From assembly GCF_900106745.1 (NCBI RefSeq), contig NZ_FNNV01000010.1, positions 62,001 to 126,000 of the forward strand: a stretch of 64,000 nucleotides of DNA, written 5' to 3'. The position numbers and the translations under genes are program-made. This stretch comes from Paenibacillus sp. CF384 (lineage in GTDB: Bacteria; Bacillota; Bacilli; Paenibacillales; Paenibacillaceae). The notes under the pieces were generated by a model, which was given only the letters and a program-made list of their open reading frames with translations, made no database searches and had not been told where the DNA came from. Numbering within the stretch: the first letter of the stretch is position 1; each line of letters starts with the position of its first letter. Below are positions 26,464-34,987 of the stretch, one piece after another.

Positions 26464-26565
26464 AGACGTCTACATTGGAGCCAATGTGGCGAATTCCGTT
26501 GATGTAGCACACCTAGACGTCTACATTGGAGCCAATGTGGCGAATTTAGTTGATGCAACCAAACA
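26464..26565. repeat. Second 51-bp direct repeat, two copies
   Basis: Two adjacent copies, 26464-26514 and 26515-26565. The first 32 bases are identical, starting AGACGTCTACATTGG, then they diverge. They contain CCAATGTGGCG, close to the CCAATGTGCG of the third copy of the preceding array, so both arrays may derive from one ancestral unit with the same 51-bp period. Confidence 0.85.
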
Positions 26566-26601
26566 AAAGGCCGCCTCAAAAGTCGCCTTGCGACTTTCGA
26601 G
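26563..26601 (-). terminator. Terminator of the HAD phosphatase gene
   Basis: An 11-bp stem with one mismatch (arms 26591-26601 and 26575-26585) and a 5-nt loop, followed on the minus strand by GCGGCC and a short T-run, 14 bp past the gene. Confidence 0.65.
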
Positions 26602-26615
26602 ACAGCCCTTTAACG

Positions 26616-27317
26616 CTACACTTGCGTTAACGCAAGCAGCTCGCGGAAATCAGAGATTAGCGCATCCGCTCCCTGCAGCTCTTCCTTGCGGCCATACACG
26701 GCATAGGCGCAGCCAATAACGCCAAGCCCGTTGCTCTTGCCTGCTTCCACATCGGAGGAACGATCACCGACCATCCAAGCGGATTTCACGCCATGATCCT
26801 CCATGAGCCGCGCAACGAGATAGATCTTCGATGCGGTTCCATACTCACCTGCACTGTACAATCCATCAAACAACGGAGCGATTCCCTTGTAGCGGGCAAC
26901 CTCTTTCACATAACGCTCCAAACCATTGCTGGCCACGAACAATCTGAACCCTTGCTCCTTAAGTGACTGCAGCGTCTCCGCCACATGCGGATACAGCTCG
27001 CCTTCCCCGGCTTCCAAGCCCTCCAGCTCATATTGGAGCAGCAGCTCATCAGCCCGTCTCTGAGCAGCCTCAGTTCCGTCCGGCATCACTTTGCGCCAGA
27101 TATCCTCGAGCAGCATGCCAAGACAGCCCAGCAGCTTCTCTACCGGCGGAGTGGGCTTCATATACAACCCCTCTGCCCGCAGCGTTTCGAAGATACGTTC
27201 ATGCACGTGGATGAGCAGCGTATCCGTTTCAAACAATGTACCATCCATATCAAAAATAATGGCATCCGGTCGCGCCAATGTAACGTTGGTCTGCAAGAAG
27301 AAATCCCCTTTTCGCAT
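26616..27317 (-). CDS. HAD family hydrolase, phosphoglycolate phosphatase-like
   Basis: A 233-residue haloacid dehalogenase-type phosphatase. Motif I is IIFDMDGTLFETD (nucleophile Asp in DMDGT), the cap domain spans about residues 35-100, motif II is FVASNG, motif III includes the Lys of ASKIYLVARL, and motif IV is MVGDRSSDVEAGKSNG. All catalytic residues are present, so it should be active on a small phosphate ester; the substrate is not determinable. The ATG at 27317 has AAAGGG upstream. It follows the phosphodiester glycosidase gene by 48 bp on the same strand. Confidence 0.85.
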   Translation of the reverse strand: MRKGDFFLQTNVTLARPDAIIFDMDGTLFETDTLLIHVHERIFETLRAEGLYMKPTPPVEKLLGCLGMLLEDIWRKVMPDGTEAAQRRADELLLQYELEGLEAGEGELYPHVAETLQSLKEQGFRLFVASNGLERYVKEVARYKGIAPLFDGLYSAGEYGTASKIYLVARLMEDHGVKSAWMVGDRSSDVEAGKSNGLGVIGCAYAVYGRKEELQGADALISDFRELLALTQV

Positions 27318-27365
27318 TATTGCCCTTTATCATACTGGAAAAGAAGACCGGCACGCAACCTGCAT

Positions 27366-28511
27366 TTACCATTTGCCCGGATCGATATCTTTCGGTCCAA
27401 GGCCATTCCATACATTCGAAATCGTCGCTTGCTCCGGATGCTCGAACACTAGGAATGCCGTAGGCAAATATCTGCCCTCGCTGCTCTTAGTAGACGGTTT
27501 ATTGATCACATGACCGTCGTTGACCAGCACAGTGGACGACCCACCGTCTAAATTGGCTGCAATGACCGCGCCGCGTTCCAGCATAATTTGCTGCACATCG
27601 TACAAATTCGCACCAATACTATGTCCAGGCTGTCTGCCGTCGATGACCACGAAGAGAATAGCGCCATCTTCCCTCTGTCCCATTGCCGTTCTCGGGGCGA
27701 TTCCCCAACCGTCTGCTGCATTCTTAATAAGCCCCTTGCCGTTAACAATAATGCGGGGCTGGAACGTCACCGCTTCCTGCACGCCCATCTGCTCAAGCTC
27801 AGAGAGCGAATAGCGGCCTGCTACCATCTTGCCATCGCGATCCAGTCCAACGACTTGCGTTGATTTCGATTTGCCCAAATCATCATAGAACAGCTTCCCG
27901 CCGGACATGACGATGCCAATCGGCTGAAATCCATTCCCCTGCCAATTCGGATCGGCAAAGCCGCCGCCATTAACGCCCGCTATAGCCCCGGTCCGCTCTA
28001 CCATACTGCGCACGCGCTCGCCACGGCCTTGTTTGGCCGGAACGCCGATGCGGATTTTCGTCGGATCATTCACCGTCATCACATACCCGCTGTAACCTGT
28101 ACCGGAAATCTCCTCGATCTCCACGAGCGGCTTCTCTTCCGGCTGCGTACTGACCGGAACGGCTGTATCGACCGGCTGCGGTTGCGACTGTGTATGGATT
28201 TCGTGTGTATCTCGTTCTTCTCCCATCGCATTAAATCGCTGCTGGTATTGCTGTACACGCACATCCAGCTCATGCTGTCCGATTATATATTTCGCCCAAT
28301 GCCTATGCTGCGTTGTAATGAGCGTATCCGCCATCAGATAGCGAAAGTTGCTGCCGGACGGTGTCAACAGAAGCCAACCGATTCCGGTAATGCCCAGCAT
28401 CAGCAGGATAATCCCGCTAATGGTCATCATTCGGATCATTCGTTTCAGGCGTCTTCGGAACCCATGGTTGATCGTCCCTTGGTGCTGTAGTGGAGTGTCA
28501 GTACGTTTCAT
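27366..28511 (-). CDS. Membrane-anchored phosphodiester glycosidase family protein
   Basis: A 381-residue protein with a short cytoplasmic basic N-terminus (RRRLKRMIRM), one transmembrane segment at about residues 29-50, then an external region. The C-terminal 230 residues are a NAGPA-like phosphodiester glycosidase domain (DUF2233), with GVNGGGFADPNWQGNGFQP and the glycine/aspartate cluster NLDGGSSTVLV. Relatives cleave GlcNAc from phosphodiester linkages, so a wall- or glycan-remodelling role outside the membrane is plausible. The start MKRTDT at 28511 is chosen because AGAGAGG lies 6 bp upstream; an ATG 14 codons earlier abuts its RBS. Confidence 0.82.
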   Translation of the reverse strand: MKRTDTPLQHQGTINHGFRRRLKRMIRMMTISGIILLMLGITGIGWLLLTPSGSNFRYLMADTLITTQHRHWAKYIIGQHELDVRVQQYQQRFNAMGEERDTHEIHTQSQPQPVDTAVPVSTQPEEKPLVEIEEISGTGYSGYVMTVNDPTKIRIGVPAKQGRGERVRSMVERTGAIAGVNGGGFADPNWQGNGFQPIGIVMSGGKLFYDDLGKSKSTQVVGLDRDGKMVAGRYSLSELEQMGVQEAVTFQPRIIVNGKGLIKNAADGWGIAPRTAMGQREDGAILFVVIDGRQPGHSIGANLYDVQQIMLERGAVIAANLDGGSSTVLVNDGHVINKPSTKSSEGRYLPTAFLVFEHPEQATISNVWNGLGPKDIDPGKW

Positions 28512-28685
28512 TGCTGCCTCTCTCGGTGTCGGTACATTCGATTGTATGTCCATCCTCCGCCTCGCTTTTCCCAGACTTCAAACACATTGTAACTAGTAAA
28601 CGCGAGGCGGAATATAAAAGTTTCAGTCGAATGAGGGATTTGACAAAACTAGTTATATTTCGCCAAAAAATCCCTAAGAAAATTC

Positions 28686-28716
28686 AAAAAAAGCCGGCTC
28701 CGCAGAAGGGCCAGCT
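28686..28716 (-). terminator. Terminator of the cotJ operon
   Basis: Minus-strand stem (arms 28708-28716 and 28692-28701, with one G-U pair) followed by a run of seven Ts (28686-28692), 30 bp past cotJC. Confidence 0.65.
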
Positions 28717-28745
28717 TCGGACCGATACATAGATTGAACACGATA

Positions 28746-29315
28746 CTAGAACACTTTCTTCGTGCTCTGATCGGCTTTTATCATCTCGACCGCTTCCTTA
28801 AACCGCATCGCATGGACGATTTCACGCTCACGCAGAAATTTGAGACCATCCTGCAAATCCACGTCGTCGGTCATATCGATAATCCATTGGTACGTCGCAC
28901 GTGCCTTCTCCTCTGCTGCAATATCCTCATACAAATCTGCGAGTGGATCGCCTTTCGTCGCAATATAGGCTGCCGTCCACGGCACGCCTGAAGCGTTGCT
29001 ATAGAAAAGGCCATTATCGTGATTCACGTAACCTGGAGCGAGTCCCGCTTCTTCAAGCTGCTTCGGCGTCGCATCTTTGGTCAGCTTATAGATCATGGTA
29101 GCGATCATTTCCAAATGGGCAAACTCCTCCGTACCAATATCCGTAAGCAGGCCAATCACCTTGTTAGGAATGGAGTACCGCTGATTTAAATACCGCAGCG
29201 CTGCGGATAGCTCACCGTCAGCCCCGCCGTATTGCTCGATCAGATACCCAGCCACCCTGGGATCACATTTACTGACCCGAACGGGGTACTGGAGCTTCTT
29301 CTCATAAATCCACAT
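28746..29315 (-). CDS. cotJC: Spore coat protein CotJC, manganese catalase family
   Basis: A 189-residue ferritin-like protein matching CotJC, an inner spore coat protein related to di-manganese catalases. Metal-site glutamates and histidines are in TEEFAHLEMIATMIY and EEKARATYQWI followed by REREIVHAMRF. The start MWIYEKKLQYP is chosen because GAGGAGGAG lies directly upstream; the frame is open further but without an RBS. It is the last gene of cotJA-cotJB-cotJC, 40 bp after cotJB. Confidence 0.96.
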   Translation of the reverse strand: MWIYEKKLQYPVRVSKCDPRVAGYLIEQYGGADGELSAALRYLNQRYSIPNKVIGLLTDIGTEEFAHLEMIATMIYKLTKDATPKQLEEAGLAPGYVNHDNGLFYSNASGVPWTAAYIATKGDPLADLYEDIAAEEKARATYQWIIDMTDDVDLQDGLKFLREREIVHAMRFKEAVEMIKADQSTKKVF

Positions 29316-29355
29316 GGAATCTCCTCCTCTCTTTCCTAAAGCTGCAAAGCTGCCT

Positions 29356-29619
29356 CTATACCTGCCAAGGCCATGGGCATTCGACCCATTGCCATGGATA
29401 TTTGGAGTAACTGTGTCCGAATTGCATGAGCGGCCCATATTGCATCTCGAACTGCAGTGCACACTGCTGACGCTGCTGCGCCAATTGATTGAATTGTTGA
29501 AGGGCCTGCAGATCATTAGGATGCGTGTCGAGATAAAGAGTCAACTCAACCAAGGCAAAATCCAGCTGTTGCAGCTCAAGCAGCTTCTTATAATAGTTTT
29601 CGTCCAACTGCTTATTCAT
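29356..29619 (-). CDS. cotJB: Spore coat protein CotJB
   Basis: An 87-residue spore coat component. The family pattern is visible: YYKKLLELQQLDFALVELTL, LDTHPND near residue 31, QQFN, and the aromatic tail PWQWVECPWPW. GAGGGGG precedes the ATG, which lies inside the last codons of cotJA (8-bp overlap). It works with CotJA and CotJC in the inner coat. Confidence 0.94.
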   Translation of the reverse strand: MNKQLDENYYKKLLELQQLDFALVELTLYLDTHPNDLQALQQFNQLAQQRQQCALQFEMQYGPLMQFGHSYSKYPWQWVECPWPWQV

Positions 29620-29851
29620 CCTGCTGCCCCCTCATTGAGCTTTTCGCCTCATAAGGGCCGTATAGTGCCGGCCAAAGCGTACCCAATTTGAGTGCTTCTG
29701 CCAGCGAAAATTGCGGCAAATTCATGGGCTGATAAGGAATGAATTCATTCGGCGGTACATAATAGGACTTCACATATTTAGGCGGGCAAGGGTCGAACGG
29801 ACCTATGAAGGGATACCAATCTCGTGTCGGCTTCATCGCATTCACCTGCAT
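29612..29851 (-). CDS. cotJA: Spore coat associated protein CotJA
   Basis: A 79-residue protein with the CotJA signature GPFDPCPPKYVKSYYVPPN, then LPQFSLAEALKLGTLWPALY, needed to assemble CotJC into the spore coat. The start MQVNAMKPTRD at 29851 follows AGGAGG closely; the ATG five codons on (29836) has a second, better spaced AGGTGA and is an equally good choice. First gene of the cotJ operon. Confidence 0.92.
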   Translation of the reverse strand: MQVNAMKPTRDWYPFIGPFDPCPPKYVKSYYVPPNEFIPYQPMNLPQFSLAEALKLGTLWPALYGPYEAKSSMRGQQDE

Positions 29852-29903
29852 TCTCCTCCTAGTAATCAAATCTGACCGGAGCAGTAACAAAATTCCATTT
29901 CTA

Positions 29904-29932
29904 ATCATATGACATTCGCCCAGTAAATGTTC
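29904..29932 (-). promoter_or_regulatory. Sigma-E-type promoter candidate for cotJABC
   Basis: On the minus strand GAACATT (29926-29932), a 14-bp spacer and CATATGAT (29904-29911) resemble sigma-E boxes; cotJ is a sigma-E operon in B. subtilis. It lies about 53 bp before the cotJA start. Confidence 0.5.
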
Positions 29933-29992
29933 CTGTTGATTTTGTTGATATCTGATTTTGATTTCCCGGGGAATAGTAGCTGCCGAACTAAC

Positions 29993-30041
29993 AAAAAAAA
30001 GACTGACGCCTTCAATCATCCATGATGATCGAAGGCATCAG
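29993..30041 (-). terminator. Terminator of the CNNM/CorC gene
   Basis: Minus-strand 18-bp stem with two G-U pairs (arms 30024-30041 and 30003-30020), a 3-nt loop and a run of eight Ts (29993-30000), 12 bp past the stop. Confidence 0.88.
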
Positions 30042-30053
30042 CCCCCTGCTTCT

Positions 30054-31406
30054 TTATTCCTTCTCTTCTTGTTCCTGCAGCTCGGGTTGTTCCGTCTGCA
30101 GCTTCACACGGTAGATAGACACACGCAACACACGCAGCCGTTCACTCTCCGCGACTTCAAAGGCGTAATTATCCACTACGATCTTCTTGCCTTTATCCGG
30201 GTTGCCCTCCAGCTGCGTAAAGAGCCAGCCGCCGATTGTATCGACGTCTTCGTCCTCAATATCCAAGTTAAACATATCGTTGATTTCTTCGATTAACATT
30301 CTGCCGTCTACAGAGGTGACATCCCCTTTAACGACAATGTTAGGCTGCTGATTATCAAATTCATCATGAATTTCGCCGACGATTTCCTCCAAAATGCTCT
30401 CAGTAGTAAGCATACCGGCAGTTCCACCATATTCATCTACAACGATAGCCAGCTGCGAATGCTTGCGCTGCATCAGCTTCAGGACATGGCTGATTTCCAT
30501 CGACTCCGGAACATTAAGTATAGGACGGAGATATTTCTTGATGGATTGCTCCTCGTCCGGGTCGGAGGTGAGCAAATCCGTAATATGCACAAATCCGATG
30601 AGCTGATCCTTATCCTCTACACAAACGGGATAACGGGTATGTTTGGTCGTGTAAACGATTTTCATGTTCTCTTCATAAGAATGATCCGCATAGAGGCAGT
30701 CCATATCGGTCCTAGGCAGCATGACCTCGCGAGCAAGTCTGTCACTGAATTCGAAAATATTATCGAACAGTCGCAGCTCATCCTTGTCGATAATGCCGCT
30801 TTTGGCGCTCTGATTCATCAGAATGCGAATTTCTTCCTCGGTATGTGCCGAATCATGTTCGCTGGCAGGCTGAACGCCAAACAAACGCAGTAAGCGATTG
30901 GCCGATCCGTTGAGCAGCCAAATGACTGGCAGAAACATTTTGTAGAAGAACAGAAGCGGCATCGAAAGCCATAAGGAAGTCGCTTCCGATTTCTGAATCG
31001 CCAGCGATTTAGGCGCAAGCTCTCCAAGTACGATGTGCAGAAAGGTAATGACGAGAAATCCGATAACAATCGAAACCGTATGTACGAGCGTCTCATCCGT
31101 CAAACCGAACTTGAAAAACATGGGTTCAACGATAAGATCAGAAATCACTGGCTCCCCTACCCAACCAAGACCAAGAGAAGCTAATGTAATACCGAATTGC
31201 GTGGCTGATAAATACGCATCGAGCTTTTTGTTTACCGTCAGCGCATATTTAGCCCTTTTATGTCCTTCGTTGGCCAACTGAGTTAGCCTTGATGAACGAA
31301 CCTTCACCAAGGAGAACTCCGCCGCTACGAAAAAACCGTTCAACAATACAAGAATAAGGACTACACTTAAGTTTAACAGAATTCGGCCTGCTTCAAATTC
31401 ATGCAA
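30054..31406 (-). CDS. CNNM/CorC family protein (HlyC/CorC type)
   Basis: A 450-residue protein of the family that mediates magnesium or cobalt efflux or its regulation. The N-terminal CNNM domain (about 1-200) has four hydrophobic segments, with FFVAAEFSLVKVRSSRL and the family stretch SLGLGWVGEP. Two CBS domains span about 215-335, including LPRTDMDCLY and VVDEYGGTAGMLT. A C-terminal CorC_HlyC domain begins about 350. The start is a TTG at 31406, since the nearby ATG is out of frame; GAGAGGAG lies upstream at a long spacing, so the start is less certain. It lies 46 bp after the radical SAM gene. Confidence 0.88.
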   Translation of the reverse strand: MHEFEAGRILLNLSVVLILVLLNGFFVAAEFSLVKVRSSRLTQLANEGHKRAKYALTVNKKLDAYLSATQFGITLASLGLGWVGEPVISDLIVEPMFFKFGLTDETLVHTVSIVIGFLVITFLHIVLGELAPKSLAIQKSEATSLWLSMPLLFFYKMFLPVIWLLNGSANRLLRLFGVQPASEHDSAHTEEEIRILMNQSAKSGIIDKDELRLFDNIFEFSDRLAREVMLPRTDMDCLYADHSYEENMKIVYTTKHTRYPVCVEDKDQLIGFVHITDLLTSDPDEEQSIKKYLRPILNVPESMEISHVLKLMQRKHSQLAIVVDEYGGTAGMLTTESILEEIVGEIHDEFDNQQPNIVVKGDVTSVDGRMLIEEINDMFNLDIEDEDVDTIGGWLFTQLEGNPDKGKKIVVDNYAFEVAESERLRVLRVSIYRVKLQTEQPELQEQEEKE

Positions 31407-31452
31407 AGGCTTCGTCCGCTCCTCTCATCGGCATATCGCCGCTCTATCTATA

Positions 31453-32589
31453 TTATAGGATGGCTTGACGAGTACCAAAGTCTACATCCCGGTAATACAT
31501 ATCTTTCACGAGCAGGTTCGGTCCGCAGCAGGACGCAGCCGGGCAGTGACAATCAACGCTGCGTGCGAGTGGATGTGCAAGCCAGCGACCGAACAAATCG
31601 TCTAATCGATCTGATCCAATGTTGCCGAACGCCGGAACGTCAGAGAAATCGGTGACGAACACATCGCCGGTAAATAAATTTACATTCAAACGATTGCGGC
31701 CATCCGGATCGTTACGGACCGTTACAAGCGGTGCTGCAGCCAATCTAGCCAGCAGCTCACGATCTTCCTTCTGCTCATTGCAGTGGTAGAACGGCAGCGT
31801 ACCGAAGAGCATCCATATCGATGGATCCCTGCTATCCAGCAAGGAAGTAATCGCATCCCGCATCTGTTGTTTCGAAATGACAGGCAGATCCGCTGCAAAT
31901 GCGCTTGGGTACATCGGATGTACCTCGTGACGCCTACAGCCCATTTCCAGAATCAACTTGTGGATCTCTGGCATTTTATTATAAGTCCGGAAATTGATCA
32001 TTGACTCTGCCGATACGAATAATCCACCGTCACTTAGTCGCCTTGCATTATCGATCATGCGATCATACATACGCGCAGCCGTGTCCTTCGAAACAGGATG
32101 CCCGCTTTTGGCGAAGCCTATTTGGTGAAAATCATCGCTGCTCGTGTAATTGAATGAGATGTGCATCACATCCAGATAAGGCGCGATTGCTTCATACCTG
32201 CCATAGTCCAATGTAATATTGGAGTTAATTTGAGAGGATACGCCGCGACTGCGTGCATATTTGAGCAGCGGGATCATATAGTCTCTCACTGCCTGAGCGG
32301 AGAACGTCGGTTCACCACCTGTAATACTGATCGTCTTCAGATGTTCGACTTCGTCCAATCTGCGCAGCAGCGTATCAAGTGGCAGCTTCGCAGGCTCCGC
32401 CATCACTAAAGTATCACCAACAGCGCAATGCTCACAGCGCATGTTGCATAAATTGGAAAGTGTCATCTCTACACTTGTCAGCACATGCCGACCATGCTCG
32501 CGCAAGGAAAGAATAGGATCCCACGGATCGTTCGCGGGTGTAAATAATAGCTTTGAATCCGGTTGTACGAACGGTACAGCATTCTGCAT
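31453..32589 (-). CDS. yfkAB: YfkAB-type radical SAM/CxCxxxxC motif protein
   Basis: A 378-residue radical S-adenosylmethionine protein. The iron-sulfur site CNMRCEHC (Cys48, Cys52, Cys55) follows SVEMTLSNL; ITGGEPTF is the SAM-binding GGE motif. The C-terminal cysteine cluster DCHCPAASCCGPN is the CxCxxxxC motif that names the YfkAB family. The reaction is unknown. The start is set at the ATG at 32589, which has AAGGTG 9-10 bp upstream; a GTG four codons earlier sits on that same sequence with no spacing. It is transcribed ahead of the CNNM gene. Confidence 0.88.
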   Translation of the reverse strand: MQNAVPFVQPDSKLLFTPANDPWDPILSLREHGRHVLTSVEMTLSNLCNMRCEHCAVGDTLVMAEPAKLPLDTLLRRLDEVEHLKTISITGGEPTFSAQAVRDYMIPLLKYARSRGVSSQINSNITLDYGRYEAIAPYLDVMHISFNYTSSDDFHQIGFAKSGHPVSKDTAARMYDRMIDNARRLSDGGLFVSAESMINFRTYNKMPEIHKLILEMGCRRHEVHPMYPSAFAADLPVISKQQMRDAITSLLDSRDPSIWMLFGTLPFYHCNEQKEDRELLARLAAAPLVTVRNDPDGRNRLNVNLFTGDVFVTDFSDVPAFGNIGSDRLDDLFGRWLAHPLARSVDCHCPAASCCGPNLLVKDMYYRDVDFGTRQAIL

Positions 32590-32684
32590 TTGTTTCAGCA
32601 CCTTACTTTGTCATGATATACGCATGCTCTGATAATAACTTTCTTTTATTGTAATGTCCGAAGTCGCTCGTTGCAAACACAATG

Positions 32685-32717
32685 GCGCAAAAAACGAAAA
32701 GGAGCCTGCTCGGCTCC
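32685..32717 (-). terminator. Terminator of HD-GYP gene 1
   Basis: Minus-strand 6-bp GC stem (arms 32712-32717 and 32701-32706) with a 5-nt loop, then TTTTCGTTTTTT, about 50 bp past the stop. Confidence 0.75.
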
Positions 32718-32767
32718 CTAGACTACGGTATTGAATTGGGATGCTGGAGCAGGTACACATCTCAGCT

Positions 32768-33877
32768 TCAGTAAGCCTCAGCAATAGGTTGATCTTCATT
32801 CACGCCTACAATCATCGTCGTCAGCTGCTTTGATAAGTCAACCTCGTAAGGCACCTTCAGCTCTTCGCCCAGCTCGTTGTTCAGTATTCGAACGACAGGC
32901 CTATGCGGGCATGAAGAATTAATATCTACGACGACGCCACTCTCTCCGGAATGAAACTTAACTGTAATGCCGAGCGGGTAAATGGCGACTTTATCACGGA
33001 ACAGTTGAAGCATCCGCTGTTCATATAACGTGCCTGTACCTGCATATAAGGATTCTACCGCTTCATGCGGCAAGAGCGGATTACGATAAATGCGAGTTGT
33101 CGTCATTGCATCATAGGAATCGACGAGTCCAATCCACTTCGCATACTCGTGAATCTCGTTGCCTCGAATGCCGCGCGGATAACCGCTCCCATCGAGCCGC
33201 TCATGATGCTGATAGGCACAGTGGGCAGCGAGCAACGGAATATTCGGCTCATCCTTAAGCAAATAGTACCCTCGCTCCGCGTGCCTCTTCATTTCTTCGT
33301 ACTCATCTCTCGACAGCGAGCCTTGCTTCTTGAGAATGTTCATACTGATTTGCGTCTTGCCAATGTCATGCAGCATGGCGCCAAGGCCAAGGGTCATCAG
33401 CTCGTCCCGGGAATAACCGTTCGCAATACCGAGCAAAGTTGTATAGACCGATACATTCAGCGAATGTTGGAACAAATAATCATCCACAATGCCCATGTTC
33501 ATGAGCATAATCATAGCATCCTTCTGATCCGTCAAATCATCGATAACCATCGTCATAATTTGTTTGAACGATTTGGCTATATATGGATAAGTAACGCCGC
33601 TCTTCCGATTGGGACGATCCATTAAATCTCGGAAATTCGTTCGAATCTCGCTTAGTGCCCTATGCCTTGTTTCTTCGCTTATTATATCGGGAATAATCAG
33701 ATCCGCTGTTCGCGGATCTTGAATATAGACAAAATGCACGCCGCATTCATAAAGGCGAGTTATCAGTTTTGCAGTTAATTCGACATTCTCCGCGAGTAGG
33801 ACCAGTCCATCCTCGGAGTATATCTTCTTAGCTAGTCTCATGCCCGGCCGGCACATCTGTGTGGGCAATAATCGCAT
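32768..33877 (-). CDS. HD-GYP domain phosphodiesterase 1
   Basis: A 369-residue protein predicted to hydrolyse cyclic di-GMP. Residues 1-60 form a small N-terminal domain. The HD-GYP core carries LHDIGKT near residue 170, HAERGYYLL and HHERLDGSGYPRGI, so metal ligands and the GYP motif are intact. The C-terminal 70 residues form a beta-rich domain (VKFHSGESGVVVDIN, PVVRILNNE). There is no receiver or membrane domain, so its input signal is not evident. AGGGG precedes the ATG at 33877. It lies downstream of uppP behind its own promoter candidate. A second HD-GYP protein with the same layout starts at 38971. Confidence 0.9.
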   Translation of the reverse strand: MRLLPTQMCRPGMRLAKKIYSEDGLVLLAENVELTAKLITRLYECGVHFVYIQDPRTADLIIPDIISEETRHRALSEIRTNFRDLMDRPNRKSGVTYPYIAKSFKQIMTMVIDDLTDQKDAMIMLMNMGIVDDYLFQHSLNVSVYTTLLGIANGYSRDELMTLGLGAMLHDIGKTQISMNILKKQGSLSRDEYEEMKRHAERGYYLLKDEPNIPLLAAHCAYQHHERLDGSGYPRGIRGNEIHEYAKWIGLVDSYDAMTTTRIYRNPLLPHEAVESLYAGTGTLYEQRMLQLFRDKVAIYPLGITVKFHSGESGVVVDINSSCPHRPVVRILNNELGEELKVPYEVDLSKQLTTMIVGVNEDQPIAEAY

Positions 33878-33976
33878 CGTATCGACCCCTGCCTTGCATC
33901 TATTTTCCTAAAATTGTAGGCTAGGCAAGAAGAAATGCTATGCCGTGCAGTGTCGGCGTTGTAAGTTTCTTCCCTG

Positions 33977-34007
33977 AATATACCAGTAGAATTTGATGGA
34001 ATTCCAA
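33977..34007 (-). promoter_or_regulatory. Promoter candidate for HD-GYP gene 1
   Basis: Minus strand: TTGGAA (34002-34007), a 19-bp spacer, and TATATT (33977-33982) with a TGG extension (33983-33985) making an extended -10 box; about 100 bp before the start. Confidence 0.45.
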
Positions 34008-34111
34008 TACTTTCTAGTATCAAAAAAATCATCGTAATGTTACTGTAAGGGATTTCCGTAAAAAGAGCAATATCAGATTCGCCAAATATCGACATATTCG
34101 CGTTATTTTTA

Positions 34112-34957
34112 TTAGCTCATCACAAACAGCCAAAACAATGCCGCCAGTACAAAACGGTAAATCGCGAAATGCGTCAGTCTTACCTTCTGGATAAAGCGTA
34201 GGAACAAGACGATAACAAGCCACGCAACAACGAAGGATACAAGGAAGCCTACAATAAAGAACATCAAGTTGTCGCCTTCAATCATCTTGTAATTATCGAG
34301 CATTTCGTAGCCGGTAGCCGCCACCATGATCGGAATGGCCATCAGAAACGAGAAGTCCGCTGCTGCTTTATAACTTGTCCCTGTCAGCATACCGCCGGCG
34401 ATCGTAGACCCCGAACGGGAGAAACCAGGCCAAAGCGATAAGCATTGCAGCAAACCGATACCGAGAGCCTGTTTGTACGAAATATCGTCCATCGTTTCAG
34501 ATACGACCTTGATACGACGAGACTTCTGCAGCCGCTCGGCAGCGATCATGTAGATCCCGCCTACCACAAGTGAAATCAAGACCGGTGTCTGATTGAAACC
34601 TTCGCCTTTAATAATATCCTTGAGCAGAAATGCAAGCAGCATGGCAGGCACGATTCCGAGCGCAACATGGATCAAGTTCAATTTGCGACCTTTATGTTTT
34701 CCGGAAGAAAACGTTCCGAGAGATTTAGTTTTGCGTGACAATCCAAATAAATCGAGAATGCGATCCCAATAGACAATAGCCATCGCTAATATAGCGCCAA
34801 GCTGAATGACAATTTCAAATGTAACAATCGCCTGATCATCCGCTGCAATCCCAAGCAGCTTATTCGTCAATATCATATGACCTGACGATGAAACAGGCAG
34901 AAACTCGGTTAATCCTTCAACAATACCTAAAATAATCGCGTGAATAATGTCTCCCAT
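34112..34957 (-). CDS. uppP: Undecaprenyl-diphosphatase UppP/BacA
   Basis: Dephosphorylates undecaprenyl diphosphate at the membrane, recycling the lipid carrier for cell-wall synthesis; overproduction of relatives gives bacitracin resistance. The 281-residue protein has about seven to eight transmembrane segments. Both active-site motifs are present: EGLTEFLPVSSSGH at residues 14-27 and PGFSRSGSTIAGG near residue 175. AGGAGG lies 5-6 bp before the ATG. It follows the YunD-like gene by 30 bp in the same transcription unit. Confidence 0.96.
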   Translation of the reverse strand: MGDIIHAIILGIVEGLTEFLPVSSSGHMILTNKLLGIAADDQAIVTFEIVIQLGAILAMAIVYWDRILDLFGLSRKTKSLGTFSSGKHKGRKLNLIHVALGIVPAMLLAFLLKDIIKGEGFNQTPVLISLVVGGIYMIAAERLQKSRRIKVVSETMDDISYKQALGIGLLQCLSLWPGFSRSGSTIAGGMLTGTSYKAAADFSFLMAIPIMVAATGYEMLDNYKMIEGDNLMFFIVGFLVSFVVAWLVIVLFLRFIQKVRLTHFAIYRFVLAALFWLFVMS

Positions 34958-34987
34958 TTGATCCTCCTAAGGTGTACTGCTATTCAA

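Noticed and set aside
26196-26465. Plus-strand open frame with 17-residue repeats after the ATP-grasp cluster
   Set aside because: It is produced by the 51-bp repeats, starts before the terminator hairpin and runs through it, shows indels of one base between copies, and has no RBS.
26259-26565. CRISPR array
   Set aside because: The period is regular but the units are diverged along their whole length, there is no constant repeat with variable spacers, and no cas gene is present.
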